Source: Leekyejoonella antrihumi (GTDB taxonomy: Bacteria; Actinomycetota; Actinomycetes; Actinomycetales; Dermatophilaceae). From it: a stretch of DNA of 61,587 nucleotides. This document shows positions 50,943 through 59,910 of the stretch, piece after piece. A model generated the notes under the pieces. The model was not told the DNA's origin and searched no databases. It was given only the letters and a program-made list of their open reading frames with translations. The first letter of the stretch is position 1. Each line of letters opens with the position of its first letter. Location of the stretch: the NCBI RefSeq assembly GCF_007845645.1, contig NZ_VCQV01000032.1, forward strand, positions 1-61,587. Reading direction: 5' to 3'. A program made the translations under genes and the position numbers.

Positions 50943-52184
50943 ATGAAGATGAGCAACTCCATGGAGACTCGGCTCACGGCGCGTAGGCGCAGCCGGCGAA
51001 GCGGAGCATTCTTGGTCGCATCTGCGGTCGCCACGACGATGGCGGTCGCGGCCTGCAGCAGCGGCAGCGGATCGCCGTCGTCCGGGTCGTCAGGGTCGTC
51101 GGGATCGCCCGCGTCGCAGGCGGGCTCCGGGTCCGGATCGGCCGCGGCCGGAGTCGACCTCTCCTACGTCAATGCGCAGCTGACCAAGTACGGCAAGCTG
51201 CCGACATTCACCGCCCCCGGCCCGTCCTTCGATGCCAAGAAGCTGATGGCCGGGAAGACGATCTACAGCATCGGCGTCAACAACTCCGACCAGTTCGTCC
51301 AGGTGCTGCAGAACGGCATGAAGGAGGTAGCCAAGCAGGTAGGGGTGAACTTCCAGGTCTTCAGCAACAGCGGGTCGCCGGCGCAGTGGGTGCGCGGCAT
51401 GCAGACTGCTGTGAACCAGAAGGCCAGTGTCATCGACCTTTTGGCCGGGATCGATCCGTCGCAGCTGCATCCGCAAATTGCCCAGGCAAAGGCGGCAGGT
51501 ATACCGGTGGTGGTCTCGGATGCCTACGACGTGGCCCAGAAACCCGATCCGTCCGTCGCCGCAACCGCCGACGTGCCCTACGCACAGGCCGGCCGGCTGA
51601 TGGCGGACTGGACCGTTGCTGACACGAAGGGGAAGGCTGACGTCCTGGTCATCGGATCCAGTGACGTGGTGAGCAGCAACTTCATGGTCAAGGCCATCCA
51701 GAACGAGTTCAGTACGCGCTGCTCGACCTGCAAGGTCAAGACAATCGACGTCACGGTCGCAAACTGGGCCTCGCAGACCCAGTCTCAGGTGCAGGCAGCC
51801 CTCAACGCCGATCCCGGCATCAACTACATCCTGCCGGTCTACGACAGCCAGTCGCAGTTCATCGTCCCGGCGATCACCGCGGCGGGCAAGACCGGAAAGG
51901 TCTTCATCGCCACCTACGACGGCACCCCGTTCGTCCTGAAGATGATGCAGGACGGCAACACCGTGCGGATGGACGTGGGGGAGAACCTCGACTGGGTCTC
52001 CAAGGCTGTAATGGACCAGGACATGCGCGTGGCCGCCGGGCTGAAACCGGTCAAGGACACCAAGACGCCGCTGTACATCTTCACCAAGAAGAACGTCGAC
52101 ACGGCAGGGACGCCGCCGAAGAACTCGACGGGTTACGGCACCGCCTACCTCGCCGGGTACAAGAAGCTCTGGGGGCTGAGTTGA
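50943..52184 (+). CDS. Sugar/nucleoside-type ABC substrate-binding lipoprotein
   Basis: A 413-residue periplasmic-binding protein type 1. The signal sequence RRSRRSGAFLVASAVATTMA leads to the lipobox VAAC with lipid-anchored Cys, then a Ser/Gly linker of about 25 residues. The body TIYSIGVNNSDQFVQVLQNGMKEVAKQVGVNFQVFSNSGSP and VIDLLAGIDPSQLHPQIAQAKAAGIPVVVSDAYD is the RbsB/Peripla_BP_4 fold. Linkage to pyrimidine catabolic genes suggests a pyrimidine base, nucleoside or hydantoin ligand rather than a sugar. ATG 50943 follows GAAAGG. Confidence 0.9.
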   Translation: MKMSNSMETRLTARRRSRRSGAFLVASAVATTMAVAACSSGSGSPSSGSSGSSGSPASQAGSGSGSAAAGVDLSYVNAQLTKYGKLPTFTAPGPSFDAKKLMAGKTIYSIGVNNSDQFVQVLQNGMKEVAKQVGVNFQVFSNSGSPAQWVRGMQTAVNQKASVIDLLAGIDPSQLHPQIAQAKAAGIPVVVSDAYDVAQKPDPSVAATADVPYAQAGRLMADWTVADTKGKADVLVIGSSDVVSSNFMVKAIQNEFSTRCSTCKVKTIDVTVANWASQTQSQVQAALNADPGINYILPVYDSQSQFIVPAITAAGKTGKVFIATYDGTPFVLKMMQDGNTVRMDVGENLDWVSKAVMDQDMRVAAGLKPVKDTKTPLYIFTKKNVDTAGTPPKNSTGYGTAYLAGYKKLWGLS

Positions 52185-52209
52185 CCGCCGCTGCCGGAGA
52201 GCACAGGCG

Positions 52210-53805
52210 ATGATGTCGGCTGCGAGCGCAGAGGCCCTGGGCCAGGAGCCAGTGCTGTCGGTCCGCAACGTCTCCAAGGAGTTCGGTGCAACCCGGGCCC
52301 TCGACGGGGTGAGTTTCGACCTCGCCGCCGGCGAGGTCCATGGGCTGGTGGGGGAGAACGGCTCGGGCAAGTCGACGCTGATCAAGACCCTGTCCGGTCT
52401 GCATCTGCCCGAGCCGGGCAGTGTGATCGAGGTGGCCGGTGAGCAGGTGCCGCTGCCGATCTCGGCGGCCAGCCTGCAGCGGTTGGGTCTTCGTTTCGTT
52501 CATCAGGACCTCATGTTGGCGCCAACTCTGACCGTCGCAGAGAACCTCTTCGTCAACGAGCTGAGCACGGAGCCGAGCTGGCTGCTACGGGATTCGCAGC
52601 TGCGTCGGCGCGCTGAGGCGATGCTCGCCCCCTACGGACGCGAGCTCGATCCGGCAGCGAAGGTCGGCACCCTGGCGGCGGCCGACCAGGCGCACCTGGC
52701 GATCGTTCGCGCGGTCTCGGGACTGCGGCGGCATCATGCGCTCGCACGTGCCGCGCCCGGTGTCCTGGTGCTCGACGAGGTCACCGCGTTCCTGCCCAGT
52801 GCCGGGCGCGCTCAGTTGTTCGAGCTGATCCATGAGATCGCGGCGCAGGGCGACAGCGTGGTGTTCGTGTCGCACTACCTCGACGAGGTGCTGGAGATCA
52901 CCTCTCGCATCACGGTGCTGCGCGACGGGAAGCTGGTGTCTACCGTAGATACCGCCGACGTGGCCGGAGACGACTTGGTGGAGATGATCATCGGGCGGCG
53001 AATAGGCACCGACCTGACCGACACCCACACTGATGACGTCGACGGACGGCCGCCGGTCGTGACCGTCAGTGATCTCAGCGGCCCCGTGGTGCGCGGTCTC
53101 GGCTTCTCGATACGCGAAGGCGAGGTGCTCGGCGTCGCCGGGCTGATCGGTTCGGGTTTCGAAGAGATCCCGGCGCTCCTCTTCGGCGCCCAGCAGGCCA
53201 CGACAGGCCGACTGCAGCTGGGTGAGCAGGAGTTCGAGATGACCTCCATGACGCCGTCTGCCGCGACGGGTCGTGGTATCGCGTTCGTGCCGGAGGACCG
53301 GGCGGGCGCGGGCGCCGCCGGCGCCCTGACCGTGGAGGAGAACCTGTCCCTGCAGGTCATCTCCCGCTATCAGCGCCGTGGCCTGCTGCATCGCTCGCGG
53401 CTCCACCATGACGCGGCCGCCCTGCTCGACGACTACGACATTCGACCACGCGACCCGGGCACCAAGATGGCGAACCTCAGTGGCGGCAACCAGCAGAAGG
53501 TGATCATGGCCAAGTGGCTGGCTACGAATCCGTCGCTGTTGCTGCTGCACGAACCGACGCACGGTGTCGACGTTGGCTCGCGCGAACAGATCCTGCTGCG
53601 GATACGCAAGGCCGCGCACGACGGCATGGCGGTGCTCTGCGCCAGCAGCGACACCGAGCAGCTGAGCGAGCTGTGCGACCGCGTGCTTGTGCTGGCCCGC
53701 GGGCGGGTGGTTGCCGAGCTGCCTGGGCACTCGCTGACCAAGGAGGCCATCGCCGGTGCCGGCTACCTGACCACGCCCATCAAGCAGATGACTGAAGGGA
53801 GCTGA
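52210..53805 (+). CDS. RbsA-type ABC importer ATP-binding protein with a degenerate first signature motif
   Basis: A 531-residue double-NBD ATPase. NBD1 has Walker A GENGSGKST (residues 48-56), FVHQDLMLAPTLTVAENLFV, and Walker B VLVLDEVTAFLPSAGR near residue 187, but its signature region reads GTLAAADQAHLAIVRAVSGL instead of LS-x-GQ-Q. NBD2 lacks a proper Walker A (GLIGSGFEEIPAL, normal for RbsA) and has an intact LSGGNQQKVIMAKWL near 422 and LLHEPTHGVD. It is the partner of the adjoining binding protein and permease. Confidence 0.9.
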   Translation: MMSAASAEALGQEPVLSVRNVSKEFGATRALDGVSFDLAAGEVHGLVGENGSGKSTLIKTLSGLHLPEPGSVIEVAGEQVPLPISAASLQRLGLRFVHQDLMLAPTLTVAENLFVNELSTEPSWLLRDSQLRRRAEAMLAPYGRELDPAAKVGTLAAADQAHLAIVRAVSGLRRHHALARAAPGVLVLDEVTAFLPSAGRAQLFELIHEIAAQGDSVVFVSHYLDEVLEITSRITVLRDGKLVSTVDTADVAGDDLVEMIIGRRIGTDLTDTHTDDVDGRPPVVTVSDLSGPVVRGLGFSIREGEVLGVAGLIGSGFEEIPALLFGAQQATTGRLQLGEQEFEMTSMTPSAATGRGIAFVPEDRAGAGAAGALTVEENLSLQVISRYQRRGLLHRSRLHHDAAALLDDYDIRPRDPGTKMANLSGGNQQKVIMAKWLATNPSLLLLHEPTHGVDVGSREQILLRIRKAAHDGMAVLCASSDTEQLSELCDRVLVLARGRVVAELPGHSLTKEAIAGAGYLTTPIKQMTEGS

Positions 53806-53813
53806 GCTGACCC

Positions 53814-54830
53814 ATGTCCGATACCCTCACCGAGACGCCCAAGCCGACACCGCGTTCTACTCGCGGCAACGGCCGTCAGGCCCGAAGCCAGTTCGAGCGC
53901 GTATCGCTGATCCTGGCCTGGATCGTGGTCATCGCAATCTTCAGCTTCGTGCGTCCCGACACGTTCTTCACCGTCGGCAACATGGCGACGATCCTAGGTT
54001 CGGATGCCGTGCTGGTGATCCTGACGCTGGGGCTGATCCTTCCGTTGCGCGCAGGGGACTACGACTTGTCCATCGCCGGGACCCTCACGCTGTCGGCCAT
54101 GTTGGTCGGCATCATGAACGGCGAGCACCACATAAACATCTGGCTGGTGGTGCTGGCCGCGCTGGCGGTGGGCGTCGTCGTGGGGCTGTTCAACGGACTG
54201 TTCGTGCTCATCTTCGGCATCAACCCGTTCATCGTCACGCTCGGCATGGGGACGTTCCTCGCCGGGATCGTTCTGCTCATCAGCAACGACCAGACGTTTG
54301 CCGGCATCTCGCCGGGCCTGGTGAATGTCGTCGTTGGTGATCGCTTCCTGGGAATTCCATTGGAGTTCTACTACGGGCTGATCGCCTGCATCTTGGTCTG
54401 GTACCTCTTCGACCTCACCACGTTCGGCCGCAAGATGCTGTTTGTCGGAACTGCCCGCGACGTCGCCCGACTGAGCGGGATCAAGGTCGGGCGGACTCGG
54501 CTCGTGGCGCTGGTCGGAGCCGGCGTGTTGGCCGCCCTGGCCGGCATCCTCTACGCGGGCACGAGCGGCTCCGCCGACCCGACCTCCGGAACGGCGCAGT
54601 TGTTGCCGGCGTATGCGGCGGCGTTCCTCGGTGCGACGGCGATCGTTCCGGGACGGTTCAATGCCTGGGGCACGATCATCGCGGTCTACTTCCTCGCTAC
54701 CGGCGTCAACGGGCTGGCCATCCTCGGGCTCGGCTCCTGGGTGCAAGACGTCTTCTACGGTGGTGCGCTCATCGTGGCGGTCGCCCTGTCGCAGCTCGCC
54801 AGACGGCGCCAGGAACAGGAGATCACGTAG
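53814..54830 (+). CDS. RbsC-type ABC importer permease
   Basis: A 338-residue branched-chain/sugar-type permease with eight to ten helices. ILTLGLILPLRAGDYDLSIAGTLTLSAMLVGIM is the conserved loop with D-L-S-x-G, VGLFNGLFVLIFGINPFIVTLGMGTFLAGIVLL is the RbsC core with N-P-F-I-V-T-L, and FVGTARDVARLSGIKVGRTRLVALVGAGVLAALAGILYAGTSGSADPTSG follows. It ends the pyrimidine/uptake operon, eight bases after the ATPase gene, and is followed by a hairpin. Confidence 0.92.
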   Translation: MSDTLTETPKPTPRSTRGNGRQARSQFERVSLILAWIVVIAIFSFVRPDTFFTVGNMATILGSDAVLVILTLGLILPLRAGDYDLSIAGTLTLSAMLVGIMNGEHHINIWLVVLAALAVGVVVGLFNGLFVLIFGINPFIVTLGMGTFLAGIVLLISNDQTFAGISPGLVNVVVGDRFLGIPLEFYYGLIACILVWYLFDLTTFGRKMLFVGTARDVARLSGIKVGRTRLVALVGAGVLAALAGILYAGTSGSADPTSGTAQLLPAYAAAFLGATAIVPGRFNAWGTIIAVYFLATGVNGLAILGLGSWVQDVFYGGALIVAVALSQLARRRQEQEIT

Positions 54831-54869
54831 CCGAAACCGGGAGGTCGCAGCTTTCGGGGCTTCCCGTCA

Positions 54870-54927
54870 TCGAGATCGCAATTCTCAGCCCTCCATCATG
54901 TTTTAAGGCGAAGAACTGCGATCTCGA
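54870..54927 (+). terminator. Hairpin downstream of the pyrimidine/ABC operon
   Basis: TCGAGATCGCA (54870-54880) and TGCGATCTCGA (54917-54927) form a perfect 11-bp inverted repeat that extends inward as ATTCT/AGAAC with one mismatch. The loop contains ATGTTTTAAGG. It is 39 bases after the last stop and is the only structured feature in the first part of the 312-base gap to 55143. Confidence 0.6.
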
Positions 54928-55142
54928 CGAGGCGCAGGTCGAGCAACGACGAGCGTCACGGGCCTGTTGGCCGCCCCGATCCGTGGTCCTTGGACGATCC
55001 GCCAACGATGATGCATCGTGCGCGGACGAACAAGATGTGCGGCTTTGTGCTCGCCTACTCGCTCGGTGAGCGTCGCAGTGCATAGGCTCTGGGATATGTG
55101 TCGTATCCCTGTGCATCGCCACTCGTCGCGCACCGGTGAGTC
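54928..55142. other. Intergenic remainder before the DUF3806 gene
   Basis: No convincing gene was found. A GGGATA-N7-TATCCC inverted repeat (55091-55109) lies 33 bases before the next start and could be an operator. Short frames on both strands have Arg/Thr-rich, family-free translations. Confidence 0.3.
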
Positions 55143-55610
55143 ATGGCGCGGCCGACGACGCGCCGCCTACCGGATGATGCGCGCATGAGCGGCGGCCCGC
55201 GGGTGGTGATCGATCCGCTGGACGATGCCGCAGTGAAGGCGCTGCATGAGTGGCTCGAGCGTGCTCGGCAGGCCGCCATCGACCCGGATGAACTCGCCAG
55301 CATCGACGCGGCGTATGCGCGGTACTTCGACCAGGTGCTGCGCACCCCGGCGGATCACCGGCAGGACCCTACCCAGACCCTGACGACGATCGCGATGGCG
55401 ATGGGGGAGCACCTGCAGCGGCACTCCGCACTGCACTGGCGGGTCGTGAAAGACGCCGAGGGCACCGACCTGGCACTGGCCTCCGCCGACGACACGGGGG
55501 TGCTCTTCCCCGTCGACCCGGTTGCGGACGCCTGGTCCAAGCAGCAGCGGGACTGGCTGGCCGACTTCGTCACCGAGGTGCTGAGTGAACTCGAGGCAGC
55601 CTCGCAGTGA
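55143..55610 (+). CDS. DUF3806 domain protein
   Basis: A 155-residue (or 141 from ATG 55185) small acidic protein. The segment DPLDDAAVKALHEWLERARQAAIDPDELASIDAAYARYFDQV, followed by TIAMAMGEHLQRHSALHWRVVKDAEGTDLALAS and VLFPVDPVADAWSKQQRDWLADFV, matches DUF3806, a predicted alpha/beta domain of unknown function. ATG 55143 is preferred because GGTGAG precedes it. The stop overlaps the dgt GTG as GTGA, so the two are coupled. Confidence 0.8.
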   Translation: MARPTTRRLPDDARMSGGPRVVIDPLDDAAVKALHEWLERARQAAIDPDELASIDAAYARYFDQVLRTPADHRQDPTQTLTTIAMAMGEHLQRHSALHWRVVKDAEGTDLALASADDTGVLFPVDPVADAWSKQQRDWLADFVTEVLSELEAASQ

Positions 55611-56845
55611 CCGGATACCAGGCCGGTGACCGCGAGCGCTTTGTCGGCGAGGACCCGGCCCAGAAGCACGCCGACCGCGACGACTTCGCCCGCGACCGCG
55701 CTCGAGTGCTGCACTCCGCGGCCTTGCGACGGCTGGCCGCGAAGACCCAGGTCCTGCAGCCGGGACAGGACGACTTCAGTCGCAACCGGTTGACCCACTC
55801 CCTGGAGGTCGCCCAGATCGGGCGGGAGTTCGGCACCGCACTCGGTTGCAATGCCGACGTGGTGGACATGGCGTGCCTTGCCCACGACCTGGGGCATCCA
55901 CCGTTCGGGCACAACGGGGAGACGGCGCTGAATGACGTCTCGGAGCCGATCGGCGGCTTCGAGGGCAACGCCCAGACCTTCCGGCTGCTCACCCGGCTGG
56001 AGGCCAAGCGGTCCACCCCTGATGGCCGGTCGGTCGGGCTCAACCTGACGCGCGCGTGTCTTGACGCGGCGACCAAGTACCCCTGGCGACGGGGTGAAGC
56101 CGCAGGCGCGACCGGCAAGTTCGGCTGCTACGACGATGACGCCGAGATCTTCGACTGGGTGCGCAGCCCGGTGCCCACCGATACGCCACAGCGGCGCTGC
56201 GTCGAGGCGCAGGTCATGGACTGGTCCGACGACGTCGCCTACTCGGTGCACGACGTCGAGGACGGCATCACGGCGCGTCTGATCGACCTGCGCGCGTTGC
56301 GATCTCGCGATGAGGTCGACTCGCTGGCCGCACTGGCCCAGCAGATCTATGCGCCCGAACTGGAGCAGGAGCAGCTGGCGGAGTCTCTGCGGCGCGTCGT
56401 CGCCAGCGGGGTGGTGCCTGCGTCGCACACCGGCGGGCGGCGGGACGTCGCCGAGCTGAAGGACATGACCAGCCGGCTGATCGGGCACTTCGTCGGGAGT
56501 GTCGAGCTGGCCACCAGGCAGCGGTATGGCAGCGGCGAGCTCACCCGCTTCGCCGCGGACGTGGTGATCCCGACACCGGTGCTCGCCGAGTGCGTGATGA
56601 TGAAGTCCGTCGCCGCCCGGTTCGTCATGCTGACCGATGAGCGGCTCGAGCTGCTTTGCACGCAGCGCGAGATGATCCACGCCCTCGTCCAGATGTATCA
56701 GGACCGGCCGAGCCGCCTGGACCCGATGTATGCCGAGGATCACGACGCGGCTCCCGACGAGTCGGCAGCGCTGCGCGTGGTGATAGACCAAGTGGCAGCG
56801 CTGACCGACCGGCGCGCGACGATGCTGGCGAAGGAGTGGACGTAA
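55607..56845 (+). CDS. dgt: Deoxyguanosinetriphosphate triphosphohydrolase-like protein
   Basis: A 412-residue HD-domain dNTPase. DFARDRARVLHSAALRRLAAKTQVLQPGQDDFSRNRLTHSLEVAQIGRE supplies the first His, and DMACLAHDLGHPPFGHNGE the HD pair and following His. LNLTRACLDAATKYPWRRGE and MDWSDDVAYSVHDVEDGI (final Asp) complete the SAMHD1-like site. It converts dNTPs to deoxynucleosides and triphosphate. It starts at GTG 55607 and neighbours dnaG as in most actinobacteria. Confidence 0.95.
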   Translation: MTGYQAGDRERFVGEDPAQKHADRDDFARDRARVLHSAALRRLAAKTQVLQPGQDDFSRNRLTHSLEVAQIGREFGTALGCNADVVDMACLAHDLGHPPFGHNGETALNDVSEPIGGFEGNAQTFRLLTRLEAKRSTPDGRSVGLNLTRACLDAATKYPWRRGEAAGATGKFGCYDDDAEIFDWVRSPVPTDTPQRRCVEAQVMDWSDDVAYSVHDVEDGITARLIDLRALRSRDEVDSLAALAQQIYAPELEQEQLAESLRRVVASGVVPASHTGGRRDVAELKDMTSRLIGHFVGSVELATRQRYGSGELTRFAADVVIPTPVLAECVMMKSVAARFVMLTDERLELLCTQREMIHALVQMYQDRPSRLDPMYAEDHDAAPDESAALRVVIDQVAALTDRRATMLAKEWT

Positions 56846-57867
56846 TGAGCGTGTCGTTTCCCAGGCTGGACCGGCCGATCCTCAGCTCACCGATGGCGGG
56901 TGGCCCGACGACGCCGGAGCTGGTCGCCGCCGTCAGCAACGCCGGTGGCATCGGCCTGGTCGCCGGGGCATACCGCACCGCAGAGGACCTCGCCGACCAG
57001 ATCACCCGCACTCGCGCACTGACCGACCGGGGCTTCGGCGTGAACCTCTTCGTGCCGACCCCGATCGACCGAGAGCGTGACGAGCCCAGCGTCCGGGCGT
57101 ATGCCGCGCTGCTGGCCGACTTCGCCGGGCCCGACGTGCAGCCGGGCACCCCGCGGTGGGACGACCACGACCACTTCGACGACAAGGTGGACCTGCTCGT
57201 GCAGCAGCGGGTGCCGCTGGTCACCTTCATGTTCGGGGTGCCGGACCCAAAGGTCATTGAGCGGCTCCACGAGTCCGGTTCCTGCCTGATGGTGACGGTG
57301 ACCGACGCGCAGGAGGCGCAGGCCGCCGCGGAAGCCGGCGCGGACGCGCTCTGCGTGCAAGGCACGCAGGCCGGCGGGCATCGCGGCACACACGAGGTCG
57401 CGGCAACTCCCAACGGGCTGAACTGGCAGGAATTGCTGCCCCAGGTGCAGGACCTGACGTCCCTGCCACTGGTGGTGGCCGGCGGCATCATCAGCAGCGA
57501 AGACGTCGCGCAGGCTCTGGGGCAGGGCGCCATCGGCGCCCAGTGCGGGACGGCCTTCCTACTGACCGACGAGGCGGGCACCAGCGCACCCCACCGCGCC
57601 GGTCTGTCCGACCCGCAGCGCACCAGCACCCTGGTCACGCGGGCGTTCAGCGGGCGCCCGGCCCGGGCCCTGACGAATGCCTTCACCGAGCGGCTCGACC
57701 CCGTGACGCCCGCCGTCTACCCGATGGTCAACCACCTGACCAAGCCCGTGCGGGCGGCAGCGGCGGCCGCGGGTGACCCGGATCGGGTGTCGTTGTGGGC
57801 GGGCACCGGATGGCGCGAGATCCACGGCGGCTCGGCTGCCGACGTGGTTGTCCACCTGTGCCCGTGA
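56845..57867 (+). CDS. Nitronate monooxygenase / NPD-like FMN oxidoreductase
   Basis: A 340-residue TIM-barrel flavoprotein. PILSSPMAGGPTTPELVAAVSNAGGIGLVAGAY, FGVNLFVPTP, VPLVTFMFGVPD, GADALCVQGTQAGGHRGTHE and LPLVVAGGIISSEDVAQALGQGAIGAQCGTAFLLTDEAG are the NMO/2-nitropropane dioxygenase signatures, binding FMN phosphate in the GG-I and GT-AF loops. It may detoxify propionate-3-nitronate. The ATG overlaps the dgt stop as TAATG. Some actinobacterial homologues lie in the same dgt-dnaG slot. Confidence 0.9.
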   Translation: MSVSFPRLDRPILSSPMAGGPTTPELVAAVSNAGGIGLVAGAYRTAEDLADQITRTRALTDRGFGVNLFVPTPIDRERDEPSVRAYAALLADFAGPDVQPGTPRWDDHDHFDDKVDLLVQQRVPLVTFMFGVPDPKVIERLHESGSCLMVTVTDAQEAQAAAEAGADALCVQGTQAGGHRGTHEVAATPNGLNWQELLPQVQDLTSLPLVVAGGIISSEDVAQALGQGAIGAQCGTAFLLTDEAGTSAPHRAGLSDPQRTSTLVTRAFSGRPARALTNAFTERLDPVTPAVYPMVNHLTKPVRAAAAAAGDPDRVSLWAGTGWREIHGGSAADVVVHLCP

Positions 57868-57964
57868 CGGTCGCTGGAGCGTCGGCAGGACACCATAGAC
57901 TCGCCTCAGCGTCGCGGCCGAAGGCGGCGCCCATTCGACGACGCACGTGACAGGAAGGCGAGCG

Positions 57965-59848
57965 GTGCCGGGGCTGATCAAGGCGGAGGATATTGCGCTG
58001 GTCAAGGAGCGCGCCTCCCTCGAGGACGTCGTGCGCGAGCACGTCACCCTCAAGAGCGCCGGATCCGGCTCACTCAAGGGACTGTGCCCCTTCCACGATG
58101 AGAAGACGCCGTCGTTTCAGATCAGTCCCGCGCGCGGCGCCTACCACTGCTTCGGTTGCGGCAAGGGCGGCGACGTCATCTCCTTCGTCATGGAGGTGGA
58201 GCACCTCACCTTCGCCGAGACGCTCGAACGGTTGGCCGCAAAGATCGGCATCGAGCTGCACTACGAAGAGGGGTCGGGGCCGCGCAAGGAGAACCTCGGA
58301 CGGCGCACCCGCCTGATCGAGGCGCACCGCGTCGCCGAGGAGTTCTACGCCGAGGAGCTGCTGGCCCAGGGTGACGCGCGAGCCGGCCGTGACTTCCTGC
58401 GCGCGAGGGGATTCAACGGCAAGTCGGCCGCGCAGTTCGGGGTGGGGTTCGCGCCCCGCGGCGGTGAGGCCCTGGCCGCTCACCTGCGAGGCAAGGGTTT
58501 CACGGCCGAGGAGCTGACGCTGGCCGGTCTGGTAGGCCAGGGCCGGCGTGGCCTCTATGACCGGTTCCGTGGGCGGCTGGTGTGGCCGATCCGGGACATC
58601 ACCGGCGACACAGTCGGTTTCGGCGCTCGCCGGATCTTCGACGACGACCGGATCGCCGCGAAGTACCTCAACACCTCAGAGACCCCGATCTACAAGAAGA
58701 CGCACGTCCTCTATGGCCTGGACCTGGCGAAGAAGCAGATTGCGCAGGGCCGTCGGGCCGTAGTGGTCGAGGGCTACACCGACGTCATGGCGGCCCACCT
58801 GGCCGGCGTGGGCCAGGCGGTCGCCACGTGCGGCACGGCATTCGGCGCGGAGCACGTCAAGCTGCTGCGCCGGCTGCTGCGCGATGACCAGAGCGCCCAG
58901 GTCGTCTACACCTTCGACGGTGACAAGGCGGGGCAGGCCGCGGCGATGAAGGCGTTCGAGCTGGACGAGCACTGGGCCGCCCAGTCGTTCGTCGCAGTCG
59001 CCGACGACGGGCAGGACCCGTGCGAGCTGCGGTTGTCCGGCGGCGACGAGGCGGTGCGCACGCTGGTCGACGCTGCCGTGCCGATGTTCGAGTTCGCGGC
59101 GCGGACCACGATCGACCGGTTCGACCTGAACGCGGCCGAAGGGCGGGTGCAGGCCATGCGGGCGGTCGCTCCGATGCTGGCGACCGTGCGCGACCCGGAC
59201 CGCAAGCCGATGTACGCCCGCATGGTCGCCGGCTGGCTGGGGGTCGGCATGGAGGAGCTGGGTGCGGCGGTGAGCCGAGCCGCGCACGCGAAGGCGACCG
59301 AGCGGCATACCTCGCGCGAGGCGCCGCCGGAGCCACCAGACGAGCCGACCGGCCCGCACATCGCGGTGCCGGATCTGCGGAACCCGGTGGTGCAGGCGGA
59401 GCGGCAGCTGTTGCAGTGCCTGGTGCAGTTCCCCACCTGTGTGCCGGACGACCAGCGTGCCCTGATCGCGCCCGGCGACTTCGACGCGCCGATGCACAGC
59501 GCGATCTTCGAGGCGATCGTGGCCGCGGACCCCACCCAGATCAGGTCGGCAGCGGGCTGGACCGACGCCATTGCCGAGCGGGTGTCACCGGTCGTCAAGC
59601 CGATGGTTGCCGAACTGGCGGTGGCCTCACTGCCTACCAAGCTGGATCCGATGTCGGGGCGGCCCGACTGGCGCTACGTGCAGTCCCTGGTGGTCACGGT
59701 GCGCGCCGAGCCACTGCGCCGAGAGATCGATGCGCTGCTCAGCGAGGTGCGCCGGACCTCGGATGATCCGCAGCGCATGCGGACGGTCTCCCAGCGGCTG
59801 AACGAGACGCAGAAGGCCCTGTCGACCCTGCGGGCGACCCTGGAGTGA
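57965..59848 (+). CDS. dnaG: DNA primase
   Basis: About 627 residues. The CHC2 zinc finger CPFHDEKTPSFQISPARG with HCFGCGKGGD lies near residues 42-70, the RNA-polymerase core RGLYDRFRGRLVWPIRDITGDTVGFGARR follows, then the Toprim motif VVVEGYTDVMAAHLAG and FDGDKAGQAAA, and a DnaB-interacting C-terminal helical domain. Start GTG 57965 is chosen for AGGAAGG eight bases before it; GTG 57947 is an alternative adding six residues. It primes chromosomal replication. The stop forms GTGA with an in-frame extension of the next gene. Confidence 0.97.
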   Translation: MPGLIKAEDIALVKERASLEDVVREHVTLKSAGSGSLKGLCPFHDEKTPSFQISPARGAYHCFGCGKGGDVISFVMEVEHLTFAETLERLAAKIGIELHYEEGSGPRKENLGRRTRLIEAHRVAEEFYAEELLAQGDARAGRDFLRARGFNGKSAAQFGVGFAPRGGEALAAHLRGKGFTAEELTLAGLVGQGRRGLYDRFRGRLVWPIRDITGDTVGFGARRIFDDDRIAAKYLNTSETPIYKKTHVLYGLDLAKKQIAQGRRAVVVEGYTDVMAAHLAGVGQAVATCGTAFGAEHVKLLRRLLRDDQSAQVVYTFDGDKAGQAAAMKAFELDEHWAAQSFVAVADDGQDPCELRLSGGDEAVRTLVDAAVPMFEFAARTTIDRFDLNAAEGRVQAMRAVAPMLATVRDPDRKPMYARMVAGWLGVGMEELGAAVSRAAHAKATERHTSREAPPEPPDEPTGPHIAVPDLRNPVVQAERQLLQCLVQFPTCVPDDQRALIAPGDFDAPMHSAIFEAIVAADPTQIRSAAGWTDAIAERVSPVVKPMVAELAVASLPTKLDPMSGRPDWRYVQSLVVTVRAEPLRREIDALLSEVRRTSDDPQRMRTVSQRLNETQKALSTLRATLE

Positions 59849-59910
59849 GAGGGTGGGTCTCGGACGCCCGCCGGCCAGTGGTGCGGCCTGCCCCACCCGA
59901 AGGGACCACG

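Noticed and set aside
54903-55133. Short minus-strand frames in the 54.9-55.1 kb gap
   Set aside because: Arg/Thr/His-rich, no RBS, no family resemblance, and crossing the hairpin.
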